This document shows, in pieces, positions 23,961 to 33,168 of a stretch of 64,000 nt of DNA (within the stretch, counting starts at the first letter, position 1; each line of letters begins with the position of its first letter). The stretch covers positions 42,345-106,344 of the forward strand of contig JADEXV010000001.1 of the NCBI GenBank assembly GCA_015206945.1, given 5' to 3'. The notes below the pieces were generated by a model. It saw only the letters and a list, made by a program, of their open reading frames with translations, was not told where the DNA came from and did no database searches. The position numbers and the translations under genes are program-made. Origin of the DNA: Nostocales cyanobacterium LEGE 12452. GTDB taxonomy: Bacteria > Cyanobacteriota > Cyanobacteriia > Cyanobacteriales > Nostocaceae.

Positions 23961-26846
23961 ATGGCTGGCAAAACATACTACGTTTCTGCAACAGGCAGTG
24001 ATAAAAATAATGGCTTAAACGAAGAATCTGCATTTCTCAGCTTTGGTAGAGCCGTGTATGAGATAAAAGCAGGCGATACGCTCTACGTGATGAATGGAAA
24101 TTATCAAATGAAAGGGTTTACGGTTTTTAACTTGAATGGCTCACCAGATAACTGGACAACCATAAAAGCTTATCCAGGAGCTACGCCTAAGATAACAACA
24201 ACGGGAAGTGGCATTAATATATTGAGTTCATCCTACGTGCGGATTGAAGGACTTGATATAAAAGGCAATCGGGAAAACATCACTCTCGAATATGCCTTAC
24301 AAGAGAAGGATAATCTCAATAACCCCTTGACCAATAGTAATGGTATTGCTGTTGCTGCATGGAAAAACGCTAATGGTGTAGGTGGTACTAATCCCCATCA
24401 TATTGTCATCACTGGTAACACAATCCGTAACTTTCCTGGTGGAGGCATAGCATTCAGTAATTCAGACTATATAACTGTTGAGAAAAACATTGTGTCTGGA
24501 AACGCTTGGTATTCACCTTACGGCAATCAGGGAATAACCTCTCTCCGAAGTTTTAATTTTGATAACAATACTACTGACTACAGAATGATTTTTCGAGACA
24601 ACATTGTCTACGATAACCAAAGTTTAGTTCCGTGGAAAGAAGGAGGCACTGACAAAATCACTGAGGGACATGGGATTATGCTTGATACTACCAATGTCAG
24701 CAAAGATAATGTGGCCTATACAGGTAAGGCATTAATTGCAAATAACATCACTTACAACAATGGGGGTGCAGGCATTAATGTTTTCGAAGCTACCAATGTT
24801 GATGTTATCAACAACACGGCTTACAAGAATGCCCGGGTTATTCCACATTCTGGAGAGATTGGTGTTACTTACTCGGAAAATGTACGTGTCTACAACAACA
24901 TTTTGTATGCAAGCGACAACCAAAATGCTAACAGAATTAGGTATGCCACAAATGTCACCTTCGATCGCAATCTTGTTTATAACTCGAACCTATTCCAAGC
25001 TTCAGATAATTTAAACGCTACAGGGTTACAGAATCTTTTGGGTCAAGATCCTCTATTTGTTGATGCAGACAAAAGGAATTTTGCACTCAAACCTGAAAGT
25101 GTTGCGATCGATGGTGGTTCTAATGCCTTCAATAGCATCACTAAAAAGACTCCTCAAGATGGTGATGGGAATGGTAGTACAGTGATTGATATTGGTGCAT
25201 ACGAAGCTCCCCGCAGTTCTAGTAAAACCCCAGAAATTCAAGTTCTGAATGGGACAGTTAATATTATTGATGGCAACACCGCTATTAACTTTGGTGAGAC
25301 TCTTGTTGGTGACGCCTTGAGCAAAACCTTTACTATCAAGAACACTGGTATAGCCGTACTCAATCTGAGTAATCTTAAACTTCCCGACGGATTTAGTTTG
25401 GTTGGAGCTCTTCCAACGAGTGTGGCTGTCAATGCTTCCACCAATATAGTGGTGGCACTTAACCCCGCTACACCAGGCATCTATAGTGGCAGCCTCAGTT
25501 TTAACAACAACGATATTAATGAAAGCACCTTTGACTTTGCCATTAGTGGCACAGTTAGTACCCCGGAAATTCAAGTTCTCAATGGTAGTGTTGACATTAC
25601 AGATGGCAACACCACCGCCATTAACTTTGGTGAAACGACTGTTGGTGACACCTTGACCAAAACCTTTACCATCAAGAACACCGGTACAGGCGCACTCAAG
25701 CTGAGTAGTCTTAAACTTCCAGACGGATTTAGTTTGGTCGGAACTCTTCCAACGAGCGTGGCTGTTAATGCTTCTACTACCATATCGGTGGCACTTAACC
25801 CCGCTACATCTGGTAGCTATAGTGGCAGCTTCAGTTTAAACAACAACGATATTGATGAAAACCCCTTTGACTTTGCCATTAGTGGCACAGTCAGACCCGC
25901 TCCTGTCCCAGAAATTCAAGTTCTCAATGGCACTGACCAAAATGACACCTTTACTATCCGACGAGGCGATGGTAATTACAGCATCAGCAACTTTGGTGGT
26001 GTAGGTACTAGCTCAAACCCTTCGGCTGCGGTGGTTGCCAAGATAGACACCTTGAAATTTATTGGGACTGAATTGACTGCGAGAAATCTGCAATTAACTC
26101 AAAATAGCAGCAATTTAGAAGTCACCTTTGGAAATGTGGCTAATACCAAAGTCACTCTGCAAAACTTTAAGTTAGAAAACCTAGACAACTTAGCCGCATC
26201 GACAACAAGACCTGCTATCGGCAATATCATATTTGACGGAGAAGCTAGTGTTACCAAAAGCTTTGATGTGATTAATGCCAACTCCACTGCAACCTATATT
26301 TCTACAGCAAACACTGTCACTTTCCTCAATGACTTGAACAATAACATCAGCGGTTTTTACACCTCTAATGATGTGATTAATGGTCAAGGGGGTAACGATA
26401 CCATCAATGGCAGTGGTGGTGATGACCTACTGCGGGGTGGTAGTGGCAACGATCTTCTGATTGGAGGACAAGGCAATGATACTCTTGTGGGTGGTGTAGG
26501 TGCTGACTCTTTCCTCTACGACACCAATTCCATCTTTAATAGTACTGTTGTGGGTATTGATACCATCGCTGACTTCAATCGCTCTCAAGGTGATAAGATT
26601 GTCCTCGATAAGACTACCTTTACTGCTATTACTTCTGTTGTGGGAACGGGTTTTAGTAACGCCAGTGATTTTCAAATCAGCAGTTTAGGGGCACTTAGCA
26701 ATGCTGTAATTGTCTACGATCGGATGACTGGGCAGTTATTTTACAATCAAAATGGTAGTGCTGCTGGTTTCGGCAGTGGTGGTCAATTTGCACAACTTAC
26801 TGGTGCGCCCTATGTTACTGCCTCTGACTTCATCATTCAAGCATAG
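23961..26846 (+). CDS. Secreted beta-helix / ASH-domain / RTX protein
   Basis: A 961-residue extracellular protein. Residues 1-415: right-handed parallel beta-helix (starting KTYYVSATGSDKNNGLNEES, with many HHIVITGNTI-like turns), as in pectate lyases and other polysaccharide-acting proteins. Residues about 423-530 and 534-645: two near-identical choice-of-anchor/ASH domains (PEIQVLNGT, then FTIKNTG). A third PEIQVLNGT at about 649 leads into a different beta domain. Residues about 805-840: RTX calcium-binding nonapeptides (GGNDTINGSGGDDLLRGGSG, then GNDLLIGGQGNDT), followed by the C-terminal domain typical of type I secretion substrates. There is no N-terminal signal peptide, as expected for that route. 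GGAG lies upstream of ATG. Substrate unknown. Confidence 0.85.
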   Translation: MAGKTYYVSATGSDKNNGLNEESAFLSFGRAVYEIKAGDTLYVMNGNYQMKGFTVFNLNGSPDNWTTIKAYPGATPKITTTGSGINILSSSYVRIEGLDIKGNRENITLEYALQEKDNLNNPLTNSNGIAVAAWKNANGVGGTNPHHIVITGNTIRNFPGGGIAFSNSDYITVEKNIVSGNAWYSPYGNQGITSLRSFNFDNNTTDYRMIFRDNIVYDNQSLVPWKEGGTDKITEGHGIMLDTTNVSKDNVAYTGKALIANNITYNNGGAGINVFEATNVDVINNTAYKNARVIPHSGEIGVTYSENVRVYNNILYASDNQNANRIRYATNVTFDRNLVYNSNLFQASDNLNATGLQNLLGQDPLFVDADKRNFALKPESVAIDGGSNAFNSITKKTPQDGDGNGSTVIDIGAYEAPRSSSKTPEIQVLNGTVNIIDGNTAINFGETLVGDALSKTFTIKNTGIAVLNLSNLKLPDGFSLVGALPTSVAVNASTNIVVALNPATPGIYSGSLSFNNNDINESTFDFAISGTVSTPEIQVLNGSVDITDGNTTAINFGETTVGDTLTKTFTIKNTGTGALKLSSLKLPDGFSLVGTLPTSVAVNASTTISVALNPATSGSYSGSFSLNNNDIDENPFDFAISGTVRPAPVPEIQVLNGTDQNDTFTIRRGDGNYSISNFGGVGTSSNPSAAVVAKIDTLKFIGTELTARNLQLTQNSSNLEVTFGNVANTKVTLQNFKLENLDNLAASTTRPAIGNIIFDGEASVTKSFDVINANSTATYISTANTVTFLNDLNNNISGFYTSNDVINGQGGNDTINGSGGDDLLRGGSGNDLLIGGQGNDTLVGGVGADSFLYDTNSIFNSTVVGIDTIADFNRSQGDKIVLDKTTFTAITSVVGTGFSNASDFQISSLGALSNAVIVYDRMTGQLFYNQNGSAAGFGSGGQFAQLTGAPYVTASDFIIQA

Positions 26847-27171
26847 CTGGGTCGGGTCAACTGAGTGGAAGTGTAATCCAAACATGAATCGAGTTTTAAG
26901 GCGGCTTTCAATTAGATAAAGCATACCCATAGGGGCGCAGCATCTGGTGAAAAAGAATGTAGAGACGTATCAGTGCTACGTCTCTATAAGGGTTTTGGAT
27001 AACGTATATTGAATTTATAGAGATATTTAATAAATGGTAGTCAAGTAAAAGCCATTCTAAAAAACATCTTTCCGATAAAAACGTCGTTGCCCATGAATCA
27101 TATCACCACTAGCGATCTAACTTTTTGACCAGAAATAGCCGTATTATTTGGAACTTATAGTTTTAATATCG
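26847..27171. other. Intergenic region with dispersed palindrome
   Basis: Holds the palindromic repeat at 26960-26986 and otherwise AT-rich sequence. No gene is visible. Confidence 0.4.
26960..26986. repeat. Palindromic dispersed repeat, diverged copy
   Basis: TAGAGACGTATCAGTGCTAC then GTCTCTA keeps the GTAGAGACG/CGTCTCTA arms of the family at 971-998, but the centre has been replaced (TATCAGTGCTA). The pairing arms are preserved while the loop varies. Confidence 0.7.
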
Positions 27172-27606
27172 CTACTGCTGTGGTTGCGATCGCAAGTCTT
27201 GTAATAGCCCCTGTAAAAACTTCCCCCATTCTGCTGCCAAAGGGATTTCTGTAAACGGAACCCGCACTGAGTTAGTAGATTCGGAAAATAGAAATTCTAA
27301 TTCTATGGAACGACCTTTCTCCGGTGGATTGTTTACATCTACTGATTTTTCATCTACTAAAAACTGGATTTGTTTAATATCAAGCAAAGAGAATGTTTCT
27401 AGTTTAATAGGCCCTTGAGGCGTAGGTTTTCCCCAAGTGATATTGTTTTCTTTTTGACCTAATACAGCATAAATATCATACTTAGCCCGTTCAAATTGCT
27501 CTGCCCAAGTACGATAGGCTTCGACTTTTTGATACTCCTTCGAGCCTTGCCAAGCCAACCAGAAAAACATTACTAACAGCGGCAACCACAAAAGACCACG
27601 TTCCAT
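27172..27606 (-). CDS. Small single-pass membrane protein, unknown
   Basis: A 144-residue protein with an N-terminal membrane helix (LLWLPLLVMFFWLAWQG, residues 4-20) followed by a soluble mixed alpha/beta domain. ENNITWGKPTPQGPIKLETF and SLLDIKQIQFLVDEKSVD suggest a compact beta domain. I do not recognise the family. It is divergent from the subtilase gene, with 119 bp between starts. The reading frame is clean and has a charged C-terminus. Confidence 0.6.
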   Translation of the reverse strand: MERGLLWLPLLVMFFWLAWQGSKEYQKVEAYRTWAEQFERAKYDIYAVLGQKENNITWGKPTPQGPIKLETFSLLDIKQIQFLVDEKSVDVNNPPEKGRSIELEFLFSESTNSVRVPFTEIPLAAEWGKFLQGLLQDLRSQPQQ

Positions 27607-27725
27607 CGTTTAAAAAAATCCTGATTCCTAAATAAAACTTGTAACTAAAAGTGCAAAATCTACCAACAAGGGGTGCAGATAAGTTATGGTATGAGCAAAC
27701 TGGCAAAAAGCGGTGATGAGTTAAT

Positions 27726-29576
27726 ATGAGAAAACTTATATTATTGTGCTTGTTTGTCATTGGGCTGGGATCTGCCATATTTGGTTTCCTGAATTTTCAG
27801 GGATTGGCAGCTAAAGGAGAGTTTGAGACGATTTTGCTTGATTTTCGAGAAGATATTCCATCATCTGTGGTGGAACAAAATTTGCAAGCGATCGCCAAAC
27901 AATACAACGTTACACCCCAATTAGACAACAAGTTTTCCAAAAAAGATAATGTGTATATTATCAAAGGCGATCGCCAACGGCTCCAAGAACTGAAAAAATC
28001 TCAGTTTGCCCAAGCTACAGAATTCATTGAACCAAACTATATCTACAACAAGATTCCACAACCAGGTAAAACCGCTTGGCTAGGTGAATTTTTAACACCC
28101 CAAGAAGATGAAGAAGCGAGTCCTTCATTAACTGGCCCTAATGACCAATATTACAGCAAGCAGTGGAACTTGCACAAAATCGGTGTTGAAGGCGCATGGA
28201 GTCAAACCAAAGGCAGTGGCATCACAGTCGCAGTGATTGACACTGGAATTACCAAGGTTCGCGACTTGTATGAGACAAAATTCGTCAAGGGCTATGATTT
28301 TGTTAACGACCGAGAAGAAGCCACAGACGATAACGGCCACGGTACCCATGTTGCCGGAACTATTGCTCAAGCCACAAATAACAAATATGGCGTCGCTGGA
28401 ATTGCCTATGAAGCCAGTCTGATGCCCCTGAAGGTACTCAGTTCTTATGGCGGTGGTACTGTTGCCGATATTGCCGAAGCTATTAAATTTGCTGCTGATA
28501 AAGGCGCAGATGTGATTAATATGAGCTTGGGTGGTACTGGTGAAAGCCAGTTGATGAAACAAGCGATCGAGTATGCCCATAGAAAAGGTGTAGTTATTAT
28601 TGCCGCAGCCGGAAATGAAAACGCCAATGGAGCAAGCTATCCAGCTCGCTATCCCTACGTCATCGGCGTTTCGGCAATTGGACCTGATGGCGAAAGAGCG
28701 CCCTATTCTAACTTTGGTGCTGGGGTAGATATCTCTGCTCCTGGTGGTAGTGAAGCTGGAAAAATTCTCCAAGAAACCATCGATGAAAAGGGCGAAGGGG
28801 TATTTCTGGGCTTCCAGGGTACAAGCATGGCTGCTCCTCACGTTGCTGGTGTTGCGGCATTAATCAAAGCTGCTGGCATCAAAGAACCAGATGAAGTTTT
28901 AAAAGTCCTCAAGCAGTCGGCACGAGTTATCCAGGATGATGGTTTGAACTATTATGGCGCTGGACAACTCAATGCAGAAGCAGCAGTCAAACTAGCGTTT
29001 AGCGGGCAAATCAGTTTCTCAGATTTCTTTCGGTGGTTACGGGATAGCGGCTATCTTAACCCTGGCTTTTGGATTGATGGTGGTGCAGTAGCACTGTTAC
29101 CCAAGGTTTTAATGGTAGTTGGTTCCTATCTACTGGCTTGGTTTTTACGGGTTTACTTCCCCTTCACTTGGAGTTGGTCTTTATCCAGTGGACTAATTGC
29201 TGGTAGTTCTGGGTTATTCTTCCTCAAGGGAATCTATATTTTTGATCTTCCCCAATGGCCTTTCCGGGTTTTGGGCAGTTCAATTCCCGAATTGGGCAAT
29301 ACTCTCCAGGGAACTGATGCATTAAATCCGCTATTTGCCAGCGTACTAATTCCCATTGTGTTGATGGCATTGCTGCTGGGACATCCTAGTTGGAAATGGT
29401 TTGCCATTGGTTCAACTTTAGGTATAGCCGCGTGCTTAACTACAAGTGCGTTTTTCGATCCCGCAGTCTGGGGATTGGGAAGTGATAACTTAGCACGTCT
29501 CTTCCTCATTGCTAATGCCCTAGTCTGTTATGGACTTGTTCGTTTAGCATTGAAAAACGAAGAGAAAATTGCGTAA
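27726..29576 (+). CDS. Membrane-anchored S8 subtilisin-like protease
   Basis: A 616-residue serine protease. N-terminal signal/anchor (LILLCLFVIGLGSAIFGF), then an inhibitor-like propeptide region (residues about 30-110), then the peptidase S8 domain with catalytic Asp172 (VAVIDTGIT), His205 (NGHGTHVAG) and Ser367 (GTSMAAPHVAG); the oxyanion Asn is in AAAGNENANG. After residue 430 come at least three membrane helices (LMVVGSYLLAWFLRVYF, LFASVLIPIVLMALLLG, LFLIANALVCYGLVRLAL). The catalytic domain is therefore probably periplasmic or lumenal and tethered at both ends. A membrane-spanning C-terminus is less usual for subtilases. Substrates unknown. Confidence 0.9.
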   Translation: MRKLILLCLFVIGLGSAIFGFLNFQGLAAKGEFETILLDFREDIPSSVVEQNLQAIAKQYNVTPQLDNKFSKKDNVYIIKGDRQRLQELKKSQFAQATEFIEPNYIYNKIPQPGKTAWLGEFLTPQEDEEASPSLTGPNDQYYSKQWNLHKIGVEGAWSQTKGSGITVAVIDTGITKVRDLYETKFVKGYDFVNDREEATDDNGHGTHVAGTIAQATNNKYGVAGIAYEASLMPLKVLSSYGGGTVADIAEAIKFAADKGADVINMSLGGTGESQLMKQAIEYAHRKGVVIIAAAGNENANGASYPARYPYVIGVSAIGPDGERAPYSNFGAGVDISAPGGSEAGKILQETIDEKGEGVFLGFQGTSMAAPHVAGVAALIKAAGIKEPDEVLKVLKQSARVIQDDGLNYYGAGQLNAEAAVKLAFSGQISFSDFFRWLRDSGYLNPGFWIDGGAVALLPKVLMVVGSYLLAWFLRVYFPFTWSWSLSSGLIAGSSGLFFLKGIYIFDLPQWPFRVLGSSIPELGNTLQGTDALNPLFASVLIPIVLMALLLGHPSWKWFAIGSTLGIAACLTTSAFFDPAVWGLGSDNLARLFLIANALVCYGLVRLALKNEEKIA

Positions 29577-29631
29577 ACGAGGAGTGGGGAGTGGGAAAGA
29601 ATTCTTAATAACTCCCTACTCCTAACTCCTA

Positions 29632-29693
29632 AGAGACGCGATTAATCGCGTCTCTACTCCTAACTCCCCCACTCAGCACTCAGCACTCAGAAC
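29632..29693. repeat. Palindromic repeat copy plus CACTCAG heptamers
   Basis: A nearly perfect palindrome AGAGACGCGATTAATCGCGT then CTCT at 29633-29656 is followed by CACTCAG heptamers up to six bases before the next start codon. Both families are described at their other sites. Confidence 0.8.
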
Positions 29694-29697
29694 TGTT

Positions 29698-29931
29698 ATG
29701 AGCATTACACTTACAGGTACAGTCGAACGTCGTGATATTGGTACAGGCGCATGGGCGTTAGTTACAGAAGAGGGCGTTACTTACGAAATCCTCAGAGGGG
29801 CTGACAAAGACTTACTCAAAGCCGGACAAAAAGCAAAAGTTAAAGGACAGGTGCGTGAAGATATCATGACAACTGCCATGATTGGCCCTGCCTTAGAGGT
29901 TAAATCTTTTGAGGTAATTAGTTCTGATTAG
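29698..29931 (+). CDS. Small conserved-looking beta protein, unknown
   Basis: A 77-residue soluble protein beginning MSITLTGTVERRDIGTGAWA. Its pattern of short strands (TYEILRGADKDLL, then KAKVKGQVREDIMT, then LEVKSFEVI) suggests an OB-fold-like beta barrel, which is inference. The start codon follows heptamer repeats with no ribosome-binding site. Its 3' end overlaps that of the thioredoxin-like gene by 14 bp on the opposite strand. Confidence 0.7.
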   Translation: MSITLTGTVERRDIGTGAWALVTEEGVTYEILRGADKDLLKAGQKAKVKGQVREDIMTTAMIGPALEVKSFEVISSD

Positions 29932-30241
29932 CTGTGGAATCCAGAACCTCTTGCAGACGGCTTCTAAACTCTCCTTTGGGATGACCTCCTTTGACTTCAC
30001 CAACAATCTGAAATTCACCCTCTGGAGAATTGCAGATGATGTAAGTAGGCCATCCCATTTCTGATTTATCGGGATATTGAGTCAACAAAATCTTGCGATA
30101 CTTGCGGTAAGTAGTCGTATCTTGCATTTTTACATCGATAAATTCTAAACCCAGTTCTTCAGCCACCTTTTTGTCATAAAAAGACATTTTGTGGCAGATG
30201 CCGCACTCTTCTGAAGAGAACTTAATTACAGCTAAACTCAT
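29918..30241 (-). CDS. Thioredoxin-fold protein
   Basis: A 107-residue single-domain thioredoxin-like protein with the redox motif CGIC (Cys13, Cys16) in SSEECGICHKMSF instead of the classical CGPC. The cis-Pro is in GWPTYII near residue 66. It lacks a signal peptide, so it should be cytoplasmic. The CxxC position at the first helix and the length match the family. The stop codons of this gene and the converging 77-residue gene overlap. Partner proteins cannot be deduced. Confidence 0.88.
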   Translation of the reverse strand: MSLAVIKFSSEECGICHKMSFYDKKVAEELGLEFIDVKMQDTTTYRKYRKILLTQYPDKSEMGWPTYIICNSPEGEFQIVGEVKGGHPKGEFRSRLQEVLDSTANQN

Positions 30242-30530
30242 GGGTTGGCTACTCTTTGATTATAAACAAAGTTTTTTAGCATAATGCCATGAAATCTTAC
30301 CATATAGCTGGTCATTAGTGTCAATCTCAGGCTGAAACCCCAATACAGTATTTTTCCCTAATAGTAATCTGTTAACTTTAAATTGATGGGTTCATTGGTG
30401 ACACATCAATTCGATGTCTACGACGGGCTACGCCTACGACAAAATATCAAGTAGGATGTGAAGATCAGTCTAAAGCTATTCAATATTTGGATTTAAGCTT
30501 GTATTTAACAATACCCAAATCTCGATTTTG
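30242..30530. other. Intergenic region
   Basis: Contains the thioredoxin-gene promoter region, a copy of the small dispersed repeat (30416-30439) and AT-rich sequence. No gene is visible. Confidence 0.4.
30416..30439. repeat. Small dispersed repeat, intergenic copy
   Basis: GTCTACGACGGGCTACGCCT then ACGA, with 22 of 24 bases matching the in-frame copy at 701-724. Confidence 0.8.
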
Positions 30531-30569
30531 AGAAAAAATAAGGTGCGTCATCTATCTTTGTAACGCACC
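30531..30569 (-). terminator. recA terminator
   Basis: On the minus strand a 7-bp stem (GGTGCGT/ACGCACC) with a 14-nt loop is followed by TTATTTTTTCT. It lies 38 bp after the recA stop codon. Confidence 0.75.
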
Positions 30570-30606
30570 ATCTATTAGCAATTGTAGATTAATAAATCCA
30601 CATTTT

Positions 30607-31686
30607 TTATTCTTCTGGCTCTAAATCGACTTCTTCCTCTTCATCTTCTTCACTGGCTTTAGCTACAGAGTTAGCAGAAACAACAGCGCCTTTATCTAAC
30701 TTTTCTCGCACCAGTTTCTTAATTTCTTCAGCAAATTCAGGTTTTTCTTCTAGATACTTAATGGCGTTGTCTCGTCCTTGGGAGATATTATCGCCGTTGT
30801 AACTATACCAAGCACCTTTGCGGACAATAATGCCAGTTTCTTCTGCTAGGTCAACAACACAACCCAAGGTAGAAATACCTTTACCAAAAATAATGTCAAA
30901 TTCCGCTATTCTAAAAGGCGGCGCTACTTTATTTTTGGCGACTTTGACCTTAACGCGATTACCATATTCATCTGTGCCTTTTTTCAAAGTTTGAATCCGA
31001 CGAATATCCAAACGCACCGAAGCGTAAAATTTCAATGCATTACCACCAGTAGTAGTTTCTGGACTACCGTAAGTAACACCGATTTTTTGCCGCAACTGGT
31101 TGATGAAAATTACTGTACAACCAGATTTACCAATGTTACCAGTAATCTTACGTAGGGCTTGGCTCATTAACCGCGCTTGCAGACCAACGTGAGCATCGCC
31201 CATATCGCCTTCAATTTCAGCACGGGGAACCAATGCTGCTACTGAGTCTATAACTACAATATCAACCGCAGCAGAGCGAACAAGTTGATCGACAATTTCT
31301 AAAGCTGATTCGCCAGTGTCAGGTTGGGAAATCAACAAATTGTCAATATCTACACCCAATGCAGCAGCATAAGTAGGGTCTAGGGCGTGTTCAGCATCAA
31401 CAAAGGCAGCAATACCGCCATTTCTTTGCACTTCGGCGAGCGCGTGTAGCGCTACTGTAGTTTTACCAGAACTTTCCGGCCCATAAATTTCAATTACCCG
31501 CCCCTTGGGTAAACCACCACCCAATGCTAAATCTAGGGTAAGCGCTCCACTGGAAATCGTTTCTACCCGCATCCGGGTAGCATCGCCCAAGCGCATGATT
31601 GCTCCTTTACCAAAGCTGCGCTCAATCTGATTGAGCACCATAGTCAGTGCTTTTTGCTTGCCTGAAGTATCGGTGTTGATAGCCAT
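30607..31686 (-). CDS. recA: Recombinase RecA
   Basis: A 359-residue RecA. It forms filaments on single-stranded DNA, drives strand exchange and triggers LexA cleavage. Walker A is GPESSGKTT (69-77), Walker B is [20 protein letters not shown], the DNA-binding loop L2 region is [20 protein letters not shown], and the C-terminus is the usual acidic tail ([14 protein letters not shown]). Start [14 protein letters not shown] is normal for cyanobacteria. No clear cyanobacterial LexA box was found in the 480 bp upstream. A terminator lies just downstream. Confidence 0.98.
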   Translation of the reverse strand: MAINTDTSGKQKALTMVLNQIERSFGKGAIMRLGDATRMRVETISSGALTLDLALGGGLPKGRVIEIYGPESSGKTTVALHALAEVQRNGGIAAFVDAEHALDPTYAAALGVDIDNLLISQPDTGESALEIVDQLVRSAAVDIVVIDSVAALVPRAEIEGDMGDAHVGLQARLMSQALRKITGNIGKSGCTVIFINQLRQKIGVTYGSPETTTGGNALKFYASVRLDIRRIQTLKKGTDEYGNRVKVKVAKNKVAPPFRIAEFDIIFGKGISTLGCVVDLAEETGIIVRKGAWYSYNGDNISQGRDNAIKYLEEKPEFAEEIKKLVREKLDKGAVVSANSVAKASEEDEEEEVDLEPEE

Positions 31687-32173
31687 TCCTGCCTCTAATG
31701 CCTCTTAATATATGGTTTTAAGGAGTGTTGCTCTGGGAGTTTGAGTAGAACAGATATACTATTTTAACCAGAAAATTCTGGAATAGGACTTCTCAAATCA
31801 AAAAAGGGGTGTGACAAGATCGTAACTCGATCGCTACCAGATTAGGGTAGTTTTGCACAATGATACCAACTTGCATTCAGAGATAGCTTTTTTGGCTGGG
31901 TAAGCAAGGGTTTTTAAAGAAAAAACTACCTAAACAACTGACCTGACGCCATGTACCTAGTTAGACTACTTGATTTTGGAGAGACAAAAGCTTAGTACAA
32001 CGCGACGCGATCATAAACCGTTGAATTTTGCTCACTCACAACATAAACCGTAGTAGTTCCCGACATCAATAAGTTTAGTAAAGTTAGCGTTCTTCTTAAA
32101 GAGAGCCTGTTGGCATGGAAATTATATACTGATAAAATTGTGATATAAATCACATCCATTATTCTAAGCAAAC
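31687..32173. other. recA / HNH-island divergent region
   Basis: Must hold the recA promoter and the promoter of the coiled-coil gene. I looked for a LexA-type palindrome (AGTAC/GTTCT class) and saw none that fits. A 64-codon minus-strand frame at 31992-32186 is open but unsupported. Confidence 0.4.
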
Positions 32174-32707
32174 GTGAATAAGTCACAGGCTATTAAGCTA
32201 CTTGAAAGTGAGGCATGGACAAAAGCAGATGCCATGCGTGCTTTGGAAGTAATTGACTTTACTACCAATCCTGATGAGATTACCATTCGTAGAGCTATTT
32301 CGCGTTTTGCTGGTTCTGAATTAATTAAGCGTCAGCGTCTTCAGGCTGCTCAGAAAGGTCTGGTAACGAAGAAAACTAAAGAAATTGAGTTGATGGAGCA
32401 GGAGTATGCTGCCAAAATTGAGCAAGTTAAAAAGTATCCGAAACAGGAAAGAGAAAAATACGAAGCTGAAATTAAAAGCTTGTCTCAGAGAAATAATATT
32501 TTAGAAGTTGAACTAAAGACAATATATTCTCAAAACAAAAATTTAACAGAAGTGAATGAACAACTCAAAAAAGACAATAAATCTCTAAAAAATTTAGTCG
32601 ATCAAATTAGACTTAAGTTAGCTATGAATACTAAAGAAATTCTCAAATATGAAGATAGTGAAATTCGAAAAGCAGTAATTACTTTTTTCAAATGGACTTT
32701 AGGATAA
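32174..32707 (+). CDS. Coiled-coil protein, first gene of HNH island
   Basis: A 177-residue protein starting at GTG 32174. The N-terminal 70 residues are a small helical domain (QAIKLLESEAWTKADAMRAL, then DEITIRRAISRFAGSEL) that could bind DNA or a partner. The middle (about 75-150) is a long charged coiled coil (EIELMEQEYAAKIEQVKKY, then NKNLTEVNEQLKKDNKSLK). It is AT-rich, unlike recA beside it. The next gene starts 12 bp downstream, so cotranscription with the unknown protein and the HNH nuclease is likely. I do not recognise the family. Confidence 0.7.
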   Translation: MNKSQAIKLLESEAWTKADAMRALEVIDFTTNPDEITIRRAISRFAGSELIKRQRLQAAQKGLVTKKTKEIELMEQEYAAKIEQVKKYPKQEREKYEAEIKSLSQRNNILEVELKTIYSQNKNLTEVNEQLKKDNKSLKNLVDQIRLKLAMNTKEILKYEDSEIRKAVITFFKWTLG

Positions 32708-32719
32708 AACACTGAATAT

Positions 32720-33160
32720 ATGACCGATCAAAAAGGTAAAAAAAGGAATTTTAGAGGAATGAGTTATCGGGTTGTTCAACTCGCTAACTCAAAAAATCGG
32801 AGTAAGCTTCATGAGAAAGACCAAATTTGGCTAAAAGAAAACTTTTACAAGAATATTGGCTGGGATGATGTTGTTAATCTTTATCAAAAAATAGAGGAGT
32901 TTATAGATAATTATCATATTGAAGAATTGACACTTGAAGAATTATTTATTGAGGCTGATAGGATTGGCAATAAATATCTCACTAATCAAGAAATAAACGA
33001 GTACAACCAAAGATTATCTAAAGAAGTTAATGAAGTTGCAGAAGAAATAGATAAGCAGTTTCCTGAGACAGAGATGGAATTTATTGATTTTAGTCAAAAT
33101 ACCAATATTAAATATAAAAAAAAGCATAACCAAAAGACATATAGAACAGTAAAGATTTAG
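32720..33160 (+). CDS. Unknown protein, middle gene of HNH island
   Basis: A 146-residue charged protein. It opens with MTDQKGKKRNFRGMSYRVVQ and a helical region. Residues 72-95 (LEELFIEADRIGNKYLTNQE) match the N-terminus of the downstream HNH protein (LKELFELADTIGNKRYHRLT), including L-x-E-L-F-x-x-A-D-x-I-G-N-K. The shared segment suggests a common interaction or DNA-binding motif, or a duplication. The rest ends in a Lys-rich tail. Spacing to the next gene is 8 bp. No family recognised. Confidence 0.65.
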   Translation: MTDQKGKKRNFRGMSYRVVQLANSKNRSKLHEKDQIWLKENFYKNIGWDDVVNLYQKIEEFIDNYHIEELTLEELFIEADRIGNKYLTNQEINEYNQRLSKEVNEVAEEIDKQFPETEMEFIDFSQNTNIKYKKKHNQKTYRTVKI

Positions 33161-33168
33161 TAGCAAAT

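Noticed and set aside
31687..32173. LexA box upstream of recA
   Set aside because: I scanned for AGTAC-N-GTTCT type palindromes and found only single half-site matches.
31992..32186. Open 64-codon minus-strand frame between recA and the HNH island
   Set aside because: No ribosome site, no recognisable motif, and it overlaps the start of the coiled-coil gene. Probably chance.
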